The notes under the pieces were generated by a model. That model had not been told where the DNA came from. It saw only the letters and a program-made list of their open reading frames with translations, and did no database searches. The position numbers and the translations under genes were made by a program. This document shows, piece after piece, positions 1-8,132 of a stretch of DNA of 64,000 nt. The stretch spans positions 806,001 through 870,000 of the forward strand of contig NZ_CP078076.1 in NCBI RefSeq assembly GCF_023101165.1, in the 5' to 3' direction. This DNA comes from Microbacterium sufflavum. GTDB lineage: Bacteria; Actinomycetota; Actinomycetes; Actinomycetales; Microbacteriaceae. Positions within the stretch are counted from its first letter, which is position 1. Each line of letters begins with the position of its first letter.

Positions 1-182
1 GATGCTAGGGACGTGACGACCCGGCGGCAAGGGCAGAACTCCAGCGAGAACGGGGATTCACTGGACTTCTGGTCCCTTGTGCACGCAAAGCGGGCCTTCC
101 CGCCGGTCGCACGCGGGGTTACGCTGAGGTTCTGCGCGCGTCGTCGTGCAGACCGGGGAAACTGACGGATCGGGACGCAGCC
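1..182. other. Left-end stretch without a recognised gene
   Basis: No convincing reading frame, RNA gene or strong hairpin is visible before the Lrp-type regulator. The only likely content is that gene's promoter. The window edge may cut off an upstream gene, so its context is unknown. Confidence 0.5.
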
Positions 183-1079
183 ATGGATTTCGACGCCGAA
201 CTCATCCGCGCGCTCCAGGAGGACGGGCGCGCGAGCATCCGCGCCCTGGCCGAGCGGCTCGGGCAGTCCAGGGCCGCGGTGGCTGCACGACTGCGCACGC
301 TGCTGGCCGACCGCACGGTGCGCGTGGTCGCCGCGGTGGACCCGGTCTTCCTCGGCCAGCACGTCCTCGCGCACGTGTCGATCCGCACCGACGGCGCCGT
401 CGAGGTCGTGGCCGAGCACCTGCGCGACATGAGCGAGACCGTGCTCGTGTCGGCCGTCGGCGGCGCGCACGACATCGTGACCGAGGTGCGCGTGGGGTCG
501 ATGTCGGAACTGCACGACCTGCTCGCCCGCATCCGCGGCAGCGCAGGCGTGCTCGACATCAACACCATCATCTACTCCACCGTGATCAAGGGGTTCTTCG
601 TGTCGGAGTACCACGGCGGGGTCACGCTCGACGCGATCGACGAAGCCCTCGTGGAGCACCTGCAGGCCGATGGCCGCATGAGCTTCCGCGCGCTCGGCGA
701 AGAGGTGCGCCTCTCCCCCAGCGCCGTCGCGACCCGGGTGCAGCGGCTCATCGACGCGGGCGTCATCAAGATCAGCGCGGTCGAGGCACGCGGCCTCGCG
801 CACCGGCAGCTGTCGATGGGCGTGGGCATGACCCTCGGCGACGACGACGAGGCCGTGATCGAGGAGCTGCGCCGCGGTCGCGGTGTCGACTTCGCCGCCC
901 GCACGCTCGGCCGCTTCGACGCGGTCGCGACACTCGTCGAGCCCTCGGCCGGCGCCCTGTACGCGAGCCTGGAGCGCCTGCGCGCGCTGCCCGGGGTGAC
1001 CCGGATCGAGGCCTGGCTCCACCTCGCGGTGCTCAAGGAGGACTACGCCCGCACGCTCCGCCCGCTCCGCACGGAGTGA
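183..1079 (+). CDS. Tandem-duplicated Lrp/AsnC family transcriptional regulator
   Basis: A 298-residue DNA-binding regulator made of two Lrp/AsnC units, about twice the usual 150 residues. Unit 1 has a winged helix at about residues 5-45 (LIRALQEDGRASIRALAERLG), followed by a ligand-binding RAM-like beta/alpha domain to about 140. Unit 2 repeats this plan from about residue 149 (LVEHLQADGRMSFRALGEE). Lrp family proteins sense amino acids or other small ligands and usually control nearby metabolic genes. The ATG start is preceded only by a weak purine stretch. The neighbour on the right is convergent, so no target is suggested. Double-length AsnC proteins are known in actinobacteria. The family call is firm and the ligand is unknown. 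Confidence 0.88.
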   Translation: MDFDAELIRALQEDGRASIRALAERLGQSRAAVAARLRTLLADRTVRVVAAVDPVFLGQHVLAHVSIRTDGAVEVVAEHLRDMSETVLVSAVGGAHDIVTEVRVGSMSELHDLLARIRGSAGVLDINTIIYSTVIKGFFVSEYHGGVTLDAIDEALVEHLQADGRMSFRALGEEVRLSPSAVATRVQRLIDAGVIKISAVEARGLAHRQLSMGVGMTLGDDDEAVIEELRRGRGVDFAARTLGRFDAVATLVEPSAGALYASLERLRALPGVTRIEAWLHLAVLKEDYARTLRPLRTE

Positions 1080-1133
1080 GCGCGAAGTCGCCCGGGTCGG
1101 GGGTCACGCGGCATGCACCGCGTCGAGCCCGGG

Positions 1134-1709
1134 TCAGGCGGCGGGGTGGACCACGTCGAGCAGGGCCGACAGCGCGGGCGGCATCCGGTCGAGCGGGAGC
1201 AGGCCGACGATGTCCGCGGCGAACCGCGCCTTGCGGCCCGCGGCCGTCCCGGCGAAGCGATGCAGCTGATCCTCCACGACCCTGCCCCGCTGCGCCGGCT
1301 GCCCCTGGAACACGCGGAACCGCCCGAGCTCGCCCCGCGCCGCCAGCGCCTGCTCCACCAACGGAACCCCGGCGGCACGGATCACCTCGTCTTCGAGGTC
1401 GCGCTCACAGCCGAAGAACCCCGCATCGGCGGGCACGCCCGTGGCGTCGATCGCGCCGTCGTCGCGCAGGACCCGGGTCACGTACGCGCCCTCCGCCGCG
1501 TCGTAGAGGCCGAGCACCCGCACGGCAGGCTCGACCGCGCGGAGGGCCGCGAGCCGGGAACGGAGGTTCGTGATGCCGTCGAGGTCGACCAGGTCGAGGT
1601 CGTCGAGCGTCTCGCCGAGGCGCTGCGCCGCGGCGAGGAACGCGAGCCGGTCGCTCGCCCCCTCGAACAGCACGACCGTGCCGCCTCCTCGCCCCGCACT
1701 CGCCGCCAT
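1134..1709 (-). CDS. Stand-alone TOPRIM-domain protein (OLD-endonuclease-like)
   Basis: A 191-residue protein resembling the TOPRIM half of OLD-family nucleases, without an ATPase domain. The N-terminal strand ends in VVLFEGASDRLAF, where the Glu fits the TOPRIM catalytic acid. An acidic motif (LGLYDAAEG) follows near residue 68, then GCERDLEDEVIRA near 100, a pattern seen after the TOPRIM core in OLD-like proteins. TOPRIM domains bind divalent metal in topoisomerases, primases and nucleases. A TAGGGT -10 box lies six bases before the ATG, suggesting a leaderless mRNA. It is divergent from the DUF3253 gene. Activity and substrate are unknown; a small RNase- or nuclease-like role is only inference. 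Confidence 0.7.
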   Translation of the reverse strand: MAASAGRGGGTVVLFEGASDRLAFLAAAQRLGETLDDLDLVDLDGITNLRSRLAALRAVEPAVRVLGLYDAAEGAYVTRVLRDDGAIDATGVPADAGFFGCERDLEDEVIRAAGVPLVEQALAARGELGRFRVFQGQPAQRGRVVEDQLHRFAGTAAGRKARFAADIVGLLPLDRMPPALSALLDVVHPAA

Positions 1710-1817
1710 CCCTCGACCCTACGCACCCGGTGTCCGTCGCGCTTCGACCGCACCCGACGCGGATGGCCGCGCGTCAAGGGTCTGCCGTTGGAGGGCCCGC
1801 CGCGGCACACTGCCGAC

Positions 1818-2327
1818 ATGGAGCAGCCCGACGAGCCGGACGCGGCCACGGCACCGGAGCGCACGCCCGATGGCCACCACATCGTCGTGAACGGACGCCG
1901 GTGGCGGGCGACCGACCCGGCCATCCCGGAGAAACTGCGCCAGGAGCTGGTCGACGAGCTGATGGCCGCGCGGCGCGCCGTCAAGGCGGCAGAGCCCGAG
2001 GCGCGGCGCCGCGTGCACGATGCGAAGACCGCCCTCGGCGAACGCGGCGCCCCGTGGTGGGAGCAGCCGACGCCCGAGGAGTCCGCGGAGCGCATCGCGG
2101 CCGCCATCCGCACCCTCACCCGCAAGAGGGAGGGGTCGTCGATCTGCCCGAGCGACGTCGCCAGAGCCGTCGGCGGGGAGGCCTGGCGCAACCGGATGGA
2201 CGACGTGCGCCGCGTGACCGCCGCGCTCGCCGACCGGGACGAGGTCGTGGTGACCCAGAAGGGCGAGCCGGTCGACATCGCCTCCGCGCGCGGCCCGGTG
2301 CGCATCCGCCGCGGCCCCGCCCTCTGA
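1818..2327 (+). CDS. DUF3253 domain protein
   Basis: A 169-residue soluble protein. The first third carries the phrase VVNGRRWRATDPAIPE plus a basic helical segment (LRQELVDELMAARRAVKAAEPEA as a continuous helix). The last 80 residues (ERIAAAIRTLTRKREGSSIC onward, ending RIRRGPAL) match DUF3253, a small winged-helix-like domain of unknown role. The frame stays open far upstream, but the ATG used here fits codon usage and has a -10-like CACACT six bases before it, as for other leaderless genes in this window. No enzymatic motif is visible. It is divergent from the TOPRIM gene, which may share the promoter region. Confidence 0.78.
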   Translation: MEQPDEPDAATAPERTPDGHHIVVNGRRWRATDPAIPEKLRQELVDELMAARRAVKAAEPEARRRVHDAKTALGERGAPWWEQPTPEESAERIAAAIRTLTRKREGSSICPSDVARAVGGEAWRNRMDDVRRVTAALADRDEVVVTQKGEPVDIASARGPVRIRRGPAL

Positions 2328-2414
2328 CCCGGGCGGAGTGGGTCGAGCCGGGGTGCCGCGCGGGACACGGCGCGCCGTCACCGGGCGTTCACCGGGCCCC
2401 GCCAGACTGCGAGC

Positions 2415-3821
2415 ATGAGCGAACCCGAATCCCGCAGCGGCGCACCGGAGCCCGCAGCGACCGCGAACAGCGGAGCCGTCGCCGTGGTCGGCCTCGACCT
2501 GCGCGGCGAGACCCCCGCCCCGAAGAAGCAGGTGTACTCGTGGGCCCTGTGGGACTGGGCGACCCAGCCGTTCAACACGGTGATCCTCACGTTCGTGTTC
2601 ACGGCGCTCTACCTCGTCAGCCCCTCGTTCCTGCCGCCCGAGGTCGCCGCGCTCGACGAGAACGACCCGGTACGGATCGCCGCGGAGGCCGACCTCGCGT
2701 CCGGCCTCGGTCTCGGCCTCACGGTCGCCGCCTTCGGCATCCTCCTGCTCGCCCCGGTGCTCGGTCAGCGGGCGGATGCCGCCGGACGCCAGAAGCTGTG
2801 GCTGGGCATCGGCACGGGCGCACTGATCCTCTGCATGTTCGGGCTGTGGTTCGTCGAGCCGGTCCCCGCCCTGTTCTGGGTGGGCGTGGCGCTGATCTCC
2901 GCCGGGTCGGTGTTCGGCGAGATCGCAGCGGTCAACTCCAACGCCATGCTGATCGGCATCGCGAACCCCAAGAACGTCGGACGCATCTCGGGCCTCGGCT
3001 GGGGCTCCGGGTACCTCGGCGGCATCATCGCGCTCGTGATCGTGGTGGTGCTCGACACCTTCGACTGGTTCGGGATGCCGACCGACAACGGACTCGCGTA
3101 CCGGCTGATCGCGGTCGGCTGCGCCGTGTGGGCGATCGTGTTCGCCATCCCGATCTTCCTCAACGTGCCGGAACCGTCGCTCGGCCGCCCGGAGCGGAAG
3201 GTCGGCTTCTTCCGGTCGTACGTGCTGCTGGTGCAGGACGTCGTGGGGCTGTACCGCGACCCGGAGACCCGCTCGACCTTCTGGTACCTGCTCGCGAGCG
3301 CGGTGTTCCGCGACGGCCTGGGCGGCGTGTTCGCGTTCGGCGCGATCATCGGCACGGCCGTGTTCCGGTTCGGCACGCAGGACATCATTGTGTTCGGCAT
3401 CGCGGCGAACCTCGTCGCGGGGGTGTCGACGATCCTGGCCGGGCGACTCGACGACCGCCTCGGTCCGAAGCGCATCATCCTCGGCTCGATCGCGGCCATG
3501 ATCGTCGCGGGGCTCGCGGTCTTCCTGCTGCGCGATGCCGGCGCGATCGTGTTCTGGGTGGGCGGACTCATCCTGTGCGCGTTCGTCGGACCGGCGCAGG
3601 CCGCCGCGCGGTCCTTCCTGGCCCGCGTCACCCCGGCCGGCCGCGAGGGCGAGATCTTCGGCCTGTACGCGACGACGGGACGGGCGGCGAGCTGGATGGC
3701 CTCCGCCGCCTGGACCGTGCTGATCGCCCTGACCGCGCAGACGGCGTTCGGCATCCTCGGCATCGTGATCGTGCTGATCGCCGGGTTCCTCCTGCTGCTG
3801 CCGGTGAAGGCTCCACGCTAG
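2415..3821 (+). CDS. MFS transporter, UMF1/Atg22-like
   Basis: A 468-residue inner-membrane carrier with about 12 predicted hydrophobic helices. The N-terminus has the phrase YSWALWDWATQPFNTVI, characteristic of UMF1/Atg22-type MFS proteins (Trp-Asp-Trp followed by Ala/Asn), and a long first loop. Family members export amino acids from vacuoles in yeast; the bacterial substrate is generally unknown. A CAGACT -10-like box lies six bases before the ATG, so the transcript is probably leaderless. The CDF gene starts 30 bases downstream on the same strand, so the two may be co-transcribed. Nothing is truncated. Confidence 0.87.
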   Translation: MSEPESRSGAPEPAATANSGAVAVVGLDLRGETPAPKKQVYSWALWDWATQPFNTVILTFVFTALYLVSPSFLPPEVAALDENDPVRIAAEADLASGLGLGLTVAAFGILLLAPVLGQRADAAGRQKLWLGIGTGALILCMFGLWFVEPVPALFWVGVALISAGSVFGEIAAVNSNAMLIGIANPKNVGRISGLGWGSGYLGGIIALVIVVVLDTFDWFGMPTDNGLAYRLIAVGCAVWAIVFAIPIFLNVPEPSLGRPERKVGFFRSYVLLVQDVVGLYRDPETRSTFWYLLASAVFRDGLGGVFAFGAIIGTAVFRFGTQDIIVFGIAANLVAGVSTILAGRLDDRLGPKRIILGSIAAMIVAGLAVFLLRDAGAIVFWVGGLILCAFVGPAQAAARSFLARVTPAGREGEIFGLYATTGRAASWMASAAWTVLIALTAQTAFGILGIVIVLIAGFLLLLPVKAPR

Positions 3822-3851
3822 GACGCGACCGCCCCGCGGGGCAGGAGTAGC

Positions 3852-4778
3852 GTGACCGGGGTGACCGTGCTGCTCGCCTTCCTCGCCAACGTGCTCGTCG
3901 CGATCGCGAAGACGGTGGCCGCGGTCATCACCTCGTCCGCGTCGATGGTCGCCGAGGCCGCGCACTCCTGGGCGGACGCGGGCAACGAGGTGTTCCTGCT
4001 GATCGCCGACCGGCGCGGCGCGAAGACCAAAGACGCGCGGCATCCGCTCGGCTACGGCCGCAACGCCTTCGTGTGGTCGCTGATCGCCGCGTTCGGCATC
4101 TTCACCGCGGGCTCGATCGTGTCGATCATGCACGGCATCCAGGAGCTGTCCGACACCGGCCCGGTGGAGAGCCCGGTCGTCGCCTACGTCGTCCTCGGTA
4201 TCGCGTTCGTGCTCGAGGGGGCCTCGTTCACGCAGGCGATGATCCGCTCCCGCCGCCTGGCGCGCGAGCGCGGCAGCTCCACGTGGGACTTCGTGCTGGA
4301 GACGAGCGACACGACCCTCCGCGCCGTGTTCTTCGAGGACTCGGCAGCCCTCGTCGGCCTGGTCCTCGCGGGCGGCTCGATCCTGCTGCACCAGCTCACC
4401 GGCGTGGCCGCCTGGGACGCGATCGGCTCGATCCTGGTGGGCGTGCTGCTCGGGGTGGTCGCGGTGATCCTGATCGGACGCAACATCGCATTCCTCGTCG
4501 GCACGAGCGTCTCCCCCACCCTGCGCTCGAGGGTCGGCACGGCTCTGCTGGGGCTGGACGACATCGAACGGGTGACCTACCTGCACATCGAGTACGTGGG
4601 GCCGAACCGGCTGTTCCTCGCGGCCGAGGTCGACCTGTCGGGCGACGCACGCGAGCACGACGTGGCGCGTCGGCTGCGCGAGGTGGAGCGGCGGATCGAG
4701 GCGCACGACGCGATCGAGGCGGTCGTGCTGTCCCTCTCGGTGGACGACGAGCCCTCGCTCGACTTCGCGCGCGCCTGA
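3852..4778 (+). CDS. Cation diffusion facilitator (CDF) divalent metal exporter
   Basis: A 308-residue proton-coupled metal efflux protein of the inner membrane. TM2 holds the metal site HSWAD (HxxxD, within MVAEAAHSWAD), and TM5 holds an acidic EDSAALVG segment, a pattern like SLC30A9-type CDFs. The phrase RHPLGYGRNAFVWSL is the usual loop after TM2. A cytosolic C-terminal domain of about 90 residues follows the sixth helix. The GTG start is chosen because GGAG sits five bases upstream. The convergent neighbour is a histidine-rich MarR protein, and another histidine-rich winged-helix gene lies beyond it, so zinc, nickel or cobalt export is a reasonable inference. The metal cannot be read from the sequence. 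Confidence 0.85.
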   Translation: MTGVTVLLAFLANVLVAIAKTVAAVITSSASMVAEAAHSWADAGNEVFLLIADRRGAKTKDARHPLGYGRNAFVWSLIAAFGIFTAGSIVSIMHGIQELSDTGPVESPVVAYVVLGIAFVLEGASFTQAMIRSRRLARERGSSTWDFVLETSDTTLRAVFFEDSAALVGLVLAGGSILLHQLTGVAAWDAIGSILVGVLLGVVAVILIGRNIAFLVGTSVSPTLRSRVGTALLGLDDIERVTYLHIEYVGPNRLFLAAEVDLSGDAREHDVARRLREVERRIEAHDAIEAVVLSLSVDDEPSLDFARA

Positions 4779-4814
4779 GTCGCGGAGCGAGACCCGCGGA
4801 GCGAGGTCGGAGGC

Positions 4815-4841
4815 GCGAGACCGGCGGTGCGAGACCGGCGG
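4815..4841. repeat. Short tandem 13-bp repeat between convergent genes
   Basis: The unit GCGAGACCGGCGG occurs twice with a 14-bp period, and degenerate GAGCGAG copies precede it. It lies between the ends of the CDF and MarR genes. Similar GAGCGAGCG stretches occur near 40290, so this is probably a dispersed intergenic repeat. Confidence 0.5.
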
Positions 4842-4860
4842 AGCAGGAATCGTCGCGGCG

Positions 4861-5442
4861 TCAGCGCGGCCAGTTGTCGGCGAGCTTGGTGAGCAGACGC
4901 GCGAGTTCGGTGCGCTCGTCGTCGGTGAAGGGCGCGAGCGCCTGGGTGAGCAGCTCCCTCCTCTCCCCGCGCAGACCACGCGCGAGCCGGCGGCCCTCGT
5001 CGGTCAGCGCGATCCGGGTGCGGCGCGCGTCGTCCGGGTCGGCCTCACGACGCACGAAGCCGCCCTGCACGCCCTGCTGCACGAGCCGCGACGCGCGGGG
5101 CTGATCCACGCCGATCGCCTGGCCGAGCGCGCTCACGCTCAGCGGTTCGGGCGCCGAGGCCAGTGCCTCGAGCATCCGCATGCGGGCGGGGCCGCCGAGG
5201 CGTCCGGAGGGGTCGGCCATCCACGGCGGCATCCCGGGGTGCCCGCGGTGATGGCCGAAGTGCTCGTGGGCACCGTCGGCGTGCGGGCCGTCGTGACCTC
5301 CGCCGGGCCAGCCGTGGGGTCCGCCGCGTCCGCGCGGTCCGTGCTCGCGCTGACCGGGCCGACGCCCGCGGAGACGAGACAGCGCCTGGGCGATCGCCTC
5401 GGCGGGGTCGTGCGGTTCGGAGTCGCGGGAACGGGTGGCCAT
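4861..5442 (-). CDS. MarR-family regulator with histidine-rich N-terminal extension
   Basis: A 193-residue winged-helix regulator. The first 75 residues are unusual: they are rich in His, Gly and Pro (for example HGWPGGGHDGPHADGAHEHF), like metal-binding tails. A canonical MarR core follows: LSVSALGQAIGVDQPRASRL (recognition helix), then a wing with DPDDARRTRIALTDEGRR. MarR proteins usually repress divergent genes, here the other His-rich winged-helix gene. A TAAAAT -10 box six bases before the ATG implies a leaderless transcript running through the TGACATGC operator region. A metal-responsive role near the CDF gene is inference. MarR membership is certain from the core. Confidence 0.87.
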   Translation of the reverse strand: MATRSRDSEPHDPAEAIAQALSRLRGRRPGQREHGPRGRGGPHGWPGGGHDGPHADGAHEHFGHHRGHPGMPPWMADPSGRLGGPARMRMLEALASAPEPLSVSALGQAIGVDQPRASRLVQQGVQGGFVRREADPDDARRTRIALTDEGRRLARGLRGERRELLTQALAPFTDDERTELARLLTKLADNWPR

Positions 5443-5463
5443 GCCTCGATTTTACATGCGACT

Positions 5464-5488
5464 TGACATGCTTTAGATCTGCATGTCA
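5464..5488. promoter_or_regulatory. Palindromic operator in the divergent His-rich regulator region
   Basis: A perfect inverted repeat, TGACATGC, 9-base spacer TTTAGATCT, GCATGTCA. Further ACATG/CATGT half-sites follow at about 5454, 5493, 5499 and 5511, and TGACAT at 5527. A TTGACA hexamer overlaps the left arm. The cluster is placed to control both divergent genes and probably binds the MarR protein. Confidence 0.65.
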
Positions 5489-5584
5489 CACTACATGTAC
5501 ATGCCGGATCACATGGATATGTCACCTGACATCCACCGGCCACCACCGCGGCCCACCAGCCGCCCCTGAACAGAGGACAACCCC

Positions 5585-6259
5585 ATGAACACCACCACAG
5601 ACACCACAGAGACTCCCCAGCCGCCGCGCCCGTTCGGCTACTGGCTCAAGGCCGTCGACCGCCTCATGGCGGCTGAGTTCGCCGCCGCGTTCGACGACGA
5701 GGGCATCACCCGGCGCGACTGGCGCCTGCTCAACGTCGTCGACGGCTCGGTCGAACGCGAACGCCCGCTTCGTGCGCACAAGCTGCGACGCCTGATCGAC
5801 CGCGGGTGGGTCGTCACCGACGGCGAGGGCTGGTCCCTCACCGACGACGGCCGCGCCGCGAAGGAGCGCCTCGGCGCCCTGGTCGACGGCATCCGCGCCA
5901 AGGTCGTCGACGCCGTCCCCACGGACGACCTCGCCACGACGCTCGCATCGCTCGAGGCCATCGCCCGCGCGTTCGGGTGGGAGGAGGGCACGCCCCTCCC
6001 CCGCACGCACCGCGGCCCGCGGGGCCACCGGCACGGTCACGGTTTCCGCGCCCCGTTCGGCCACCACGGCCACGGCGAGCGCGACGGCTTCTACGGGCAC
6101 GACGACGGCTACGACGTCCGCCACGGCCACAGCCACGGCCACGACGGCCACGCGATGCCGGAGGGGCCGTGCGGTCACGGCCACCCGGGCGAGCGCCGCG
6201 CACGTCACGCGTTCGAGCGCGGCTACGACGCCGGGTTCCGCCGCGGTCGCGCCGCCTGA
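5585..6259 (+). CDS. Winged-helix (MarR-like) protein with histidine-rich C-terminus
   Basis: A 224-residue protein. Residues 15-130 look like a MarR/PadR-type helical winged-helix fold (FGYWLKAVDRLMAAEFAAAF, then WRLLNVV, then LRRLIDRGWVVTDGEGWSLT as the wing). The last 80 residues are dominated by His, Gly, Asp and Arg (for example GHDDGYDVRHGHSHGHDGHA), a probable metal-binding tail. AGAGGA lies eight bases before the ATG. It is divergent from a MarR gene with a His-rich N-terminus, across an array of ACATG half-sites. The pairing resembles a sensor/co-regulator or metal-storage partner. It could bind nickel, zinc or copper; nothing in the sequence decides which. Confidence 0.75.
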   Translation: MNTTTDTTETPQPPRPFGYWLKAVDRLMAAEFAAAFDDEGITRRDWRLLNVVDGSVERERPLRAHKLRRLIDRGWVVTDGEGWSLTDDGRAAKERLGALVDGIRAKVVDAVPTDDLATTLASLEAIARAFGWEEGTPLPRTHRGPRGHRHGHGFRAPFGHHGHGERDGFYGHDDGYDVRHGHSHGHDGHAMPEGPCGHGHPGERRARHAFERGYDAGFRRGRAA

Positions 6260-6270
6260 CCGCCGCACCA

Positions 6271-6302
6271 CAGGGCGCCTTCCCGTCTGGGAAGGCGCCC
6301 TG
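6271..6302. terminator. Bidirectional hairpin terminator
   Basis: A perfect 14-bp stem (CAGGGCGCCTTCCC with its complement) and a GTCT loop between the convergent winged-helix and TetR genes. There is no long T-run, as is common for actinobacterial terminators. Confidence 0.8.
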
Positions 6303-6317
6303 TCGCGCGCCGGGGCT

Positions 6318-6971
6318 CTACATCTCGAGGTCGAGGAGCGCCACGGCGTCGTCGGGGGCGCCGACAGCACGGAGGCGTCCGCGCATCGCCGCCGCGGCGA
6401 GGGCATAGGGCCGTTCGTCGTCGAGGAGCAGCGAGCGCGAGTTGGCTTCCTCGTTCAGCGCGACGAGTTCGAACGCCAGCACGTCCACGTCGTCGACCGC
6501 GATCTCTCCGACCGCGATGGCGTGACGCAGCTGGGCCTCGATGTACCCGTGCCAGTCGGTCAGGGCCGCGCGCACGGCGTCGGTCACCGGCCCGGTCTTG
6601 GAGTCGACGTCGGCGGAGGTCGCGGCGAAGAAGCAGCCTCCGGTGAACACGCGGTCCTTCGAATAGAGCAGCGAGTGGCGCAGCAGCGCCGCGAGGCGTC
6701 GAACGCCGCGGGGCTCGGCACGGGCGGGCTCGACGATCCGTGCGAGGAAGATCTCCCTGGCGGCTTCGATCGTGGCGAGCTGCAACCCCTCTTTGCTGCG
6801 GAAGAGCGTGGCGATGCTGCTCTTGCTCGATCCGGACGCCGCAGCGAGCCGACCGATCGTCAGGCCGTCGAGACCCTCGACCGACGCCAGGTTCGTGGCG
6901 CTGTGGAGCACGACGCGGCGGGAGGCATCACCCCGTACCCGTCGGCCGTCCAGGATCGGGCTCTCGGACAT
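6318..6971 (-). CDS. TetR/AcrR family transcriptional repressor
   Basis: A 217-residue repressor. The N-terminal HTH is clear (LTIGRLAAASGSSKSSIATL followed by FRSKEGLQLATIEAAR), and an all-helical ligand domain follows, containing FTGGCFFAA near residue 112 as in TetR_C proteins of the YcdC/Rv1255 type. The gene is divergent from an alpha/beta hydrolase and very probably represses both itself and that enzyme through the 23-bp tandem operator between them. A TATACT -10 six bases before the ATG lies inside the first operator copy, which predicts leaderless, autorepressed expression. The inducer is unknown; a substrate or product of the hydrolase is a natural guess. Confidence 0.9.
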   Translation of the reverse strand: MSESPILDGRRVRGDASRRVVLHSATNLASVEGLDGLTIGRLAAASGSSKSSIATLFRSKEGLQLATIEAAREIFLARIVEPARAEPRGVRRLAALLRHSLLYSKDRVFTGGCFFAATSADVDSKTGPVTDAVRAALTDWHGYIEAQLRHAIAVGEIAVDDVDVLAFELVALNEEANSRSLLLDDERPYALAAAAMRGRLRAVGAPDDAVALLDLEM

Positions 6972-6974
6972 CCC

Positions 6975-7020
6975 CCTAGTATACGAACGATCGTTCGCCT
7001 AGTATACGTATGATCGTTCG
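6975..7020. promoter_or_regulatory. Tandem 23-bp TetR operator overlapping divergent -10 boxes
   Basis: Two abutting 23-bp units (6975-6997 and 6998-7020) are identical at 21 positions. Each carries GATCGTTCG, and the first has the palindrome CGAACGATCGTTCG. The TetR -10 (TATACT, minus strand) lies in unit 1 and a TATGAT -10 for the hydrolase lies in unit 2, so repressor binding would shut both promoters. Confidence 0.8.
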
Positions 7021-7044
7021 TATTGTTCCGGCGAAGGAGTCACG

Positions 7045-8064
7045 ATGCCGTCCCTGCCCGTTCTGCTCGCCCGCACCGTCCCCCCGCTCGCCCGCGTCTC
7101 GCCACGGCTGGCGGGTGCCGTCGCGCTCCGCCTGTTCTTCACCACCGGCCCGCGCATGCGCGTGCGCCCCGCCGATGCGCCGACCCACAGCGACGCCCGC
7201 CGCGGCACCGTCACGGTGCGCGGCATCGAGGTCACCACGTACGAGTGGGGTCGCGGGCCGCGCACCGTGCTGCTCCTGCACGGCTGGCGCGGCCGGGCGT
7301 CGCAGTTCGCGCCGCTCGTGCGCGAGCTGGTGGCCGAGGGGTTCCGCGTGCTCGCGTTCGACGGGCCGGCACACGGGTCGTCCGGCGGCCGAGCGACCGA
7401 CGTGCGCGACTGGGTGACGGTCGCCGAGCGACTGCAGGCCGAGCACGGCCCGTTCGAGGCGCTGGTCGGTCACTCCTTCGGCGCGCTGGGCGCCCTCACC
7501 GCCGCCCGCACGACCGTGCCGGTGCCCGCTGTGGCCGTGCTCGCCGGTGCCGCGGCGCCCGAGGCCTTCCTCGCCCAGTTCGCCAGCGACCTGCGCCTCG
7601 ACGAGCCCACCGCGCAGAACCTCCGCGAGCGGTTCCACCGCCGCCTCGCGATCGACGAGGCCACGGCGGCCGAGCGCTTCGACGCCGGACGACACCCGTT
7701 GCCCGACGGCACCGCGCTGCTCGTGGTGCACGACCGCGGCGACCGCCGCCTGCCCGACCGTGACGCCCTGCGCCTGCACGCCGCCCACCCCGGCCGCTCG
7801 CGGATGCTGCGCACGGTGGGCCTCGGTCACACGAAGGTGCTCTCGGCCGACCCCACCCTCGACGCGGTCGTGGCTCTCGTCACGGGCGGGCTGCCCGCGG
7901 TCGACGCGCTCGGCACCGCGAGCCACCTGGCGGCCTCGCCCGGCCACCCGACGGCGGCGTCCGATCACCGGGCGGGATCGTCCGATCGTTCCGGCGGCAC
8001 CGGACGCGGTCGGCCGGACGACGCCGCGTCTCGGCCACACCTCTCCTCATCCGCCGCGCACTGA
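7045..8064 (+). CDS. Alpha/beta hydrolase
   Basis: A 339-residue cytoplasmic hydrolase. The oxyanion motif HGWRG is near residue 77, the nucleophile elbow GHSFGA near 139, an acid is plausible in VVHDRGDRRLPD near 230, and the catalytic His is in GLGHTKVL near 257. The last 50 residues are a low-complexity Ser/Gly/Arg tail without obvious function. A GAAGGAG ribosome site precedes the ATG. The divergent TetR repressor suggests induced expression, perhaps in response to an ester or lactone. The exact substrate is not readable. Confidence 0.85.
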   Translation: MPSLPVLLARTVPPLARVSPRLAGAVALRLFFTTGPRMRVRPADAPTHSDARRGTVTVRGIEVTTYEWGRGPRTVLLLHGWRGRASQFAPLVRELVAEGFRVLAFDGPAHGSSGGRATDVRDWVTVAERLQAEHGPFEALVGHSFGALGALTAARTTVPVPAVAVLAGAAAPEAFLAQFASDLRLDEPTAQNLRERFHRRLAIDEATAAERFDAGRHPLPDGTALLVVHDRGDRRLPDRDALRLHAAHPGRSRMLRTVGLGHTKVLSADPTLDAVVALVTGGLPAVDALGTASHLAASPGHPTAASDHRAGSSDRSGGTGRGRPDDAASRPHLSSSAAH

Positions 8065-8132
8065 CCGCCGCGCACTGACCGCCGCGCCGAGCGTACCCGA
8101 GGAGATCCGGCGGCCCGCCCACCCGCCACGCG

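Noticed and set aside
1113-1817. Upstream extension of the DUF3253 frame
   Set aside because: It is antisense to the TOPRIM gene and not protein-like; the ATG with a -10 six bases before it fits better.
1719-4979. A very long minus-strand open frame (over 1000 codons)
   Set aside because: It is Arg/Glu/Asp/Gly-rich antisense to well-supported genes; high GC keeps such frames open.
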